Source: Lactobacillus sp. ESL0700
GTDB taxonomy: Bacteria; Bacillota; Bacilli; Lactobacillales; Lactobacillaceae
DNA: 64,000 nt
Direction: 5' to 3'
NCBI RefSeq assembly: GCF_029392095.1
Contig: NZ_CP113930.1
Location: 124,001-188,000 of the forward strand
Position 1 is the stretch's first letter, and each line of letters opens with the position of its first letter. Below the pieces are notes generated by a model, which did no database searches, was not told the origin of the DNA, and saw nothing but the letters and a program-made list of their open reading frames with translations. Shown here in pieces: positions 63,835 through 64,000 of this stretch. The translations under genes and the position numbers were made by a program.

Positions 63835-63883
63835 ACTTGTAAATGCTGCATGCAGAAATTTTATTTAATCGAATTTTACAAGT
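63835..63883 (+). promoter_or_regulatory. 5' untranslated hairpin before secreted protein gene
   Basis: ACTTGTAAA (63835-63843)/TTTACAAGT (63875-63883), 9 bp, with the palindrome CTGCATGCAG in the loop. It ends just before the RBS AGAAAGGGAAA. It may stabilise the mRNA, as leader hairpins of surface-layer genes do. Confidence 0.45.
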
Positions 63884-63898
63884 AAGAAAGGGAAACTT

Positions 63899-64000
63899 AT
63901 GAAGAAGAGTGTAATTTTAACAGCCGCAATGACATTAATAGCTAGTCTCGGTGTATCAACCGGTGTAGTTAAAGCTGCTGACAATCCAACTAAAGATAGT
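63899..64000 (+). CDS. Start of a secreted protein (truncated by window end)
   Basis: Only 34 codons are visible: KKSVILTAAMTLIASLGVST is a signal peptide with likely cleavage at VKAAD. A strong RBS (AAGAAAGGGAAA) and leader hairpin suggest high expression, as for cell-surface or aggregation-type proteins. No family can be given. Confidence 0.8.
   Translation, partial: MKKSVILTAAMTLIASLGVSTGVVKAADNPTKDS

Overview
The window looks like a chromosomal segment of a fermentative, host- or food-associated lactic acid bacterium, most likely a Lactobacillus of the acidophilus/delbrueckii group. The evidence is low-GC DNA with AGGAGG-type ribosome binding sites, PepN and a DtpT-type peptide transporter, an APF-like surface protein tail, ECF vitamin transporters, PTS sugar operons with a CcpA cre box, and dependence on imported amino acids, peptides and vitamins. 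I see no rRNA, tRNA, CRISPR array, intact prophage or intact insertion sequence. The mobile traces are an IS30-like remnant near 3.7 kb and a decayed HicAB module beside it. The calls come from reading motifs and sequence by eye; no search was run.

Layout. 0-5 kb: tail of an unknown protein, a YibE/YibF-like membrane pair with an esterase-like hydrolase, a truncated hicA with orphan hicB, IS30 debris, a small membrane protein and an APF-like secreted protein. 5-13.9 kb: pepN, a POT peptide transporter, a 226-aa unknown protein bordered by a dead L,D-transpeptidase end and the intact L,D-transpeptidase, a DUF4931 (GalT/HIT-like) protein, a second hydrolase and an ECF S-component. 14-18.4 kb: one ABC ATPase with two tandem 602-aa permeases of BceAB type. 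18.5-26.6 kb: amino-acid uptake, with a glutamine-type GlnPH fusion plus GlnQ, then a livJHMGF operon preceded by a leucine-rich leader peptide and a four-segment attenuator. 26.7-35 kb: SorC/DeoR-like regulator, ThiW under a TPP riboswitch, phosphatase, matrixin-like secreted protease, HelD, GNAT, SGNH esterase, CoaA and EF-P. 35-39 kb: small secreted protein, candidate small RNA, Ntn-hydrolase, XRE/membrane pair, a candidate type I toxin-antitoxin locus and a LytTR-DUF3021 pair. 39-42 kb: TrpXYZ-like ABC transporter behind a second leader-peptide attenuator containing a single Trp codon. 42-55 kb: amidohydrolase, 2-hydroxyacid dehydrogenase, then an ascorbate (ula) regulon with divergent DeoR-type regulator, repeated operators and a cre site, followed by a beta-glucoside PTS and 6-phospho-beta-glucosidase. 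55-64 kb: YaaA, a phosphatase, a heme-efflux operon hrtRBA with its palindromic operator, a TetR gene with two flavin reductases, a tyrosine phosphatase, ApbE and the start of a secreted protein.

How it works together. The main theme is scavenging: peptides are imported and cut (DtpT, PepN), amino acids are imported by three ABC systems, two of them apparently controlled by ribosome stalling on short leader peptides, and vitamins enter by ECF S-components (thiamine precursor, possibly pantothenate feeding CoaA). Sugar acids and beta-glucosides are taken up by PTS. A second theme is defence of the envelope and redox state: BceAB-like transporter, L,D-transpeptidase, heme efflux and flavin reductases. 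The parts most worth a second look are the leucine attenuator at 21.7-22.0 kb, the type I toxin-like locus at 37.5-38.0 kb, the tryptophan attenuator at 39.0-39.3 kb, and the gene inserted into an L,D-transpeptidase relic at 9.1-10 kb.
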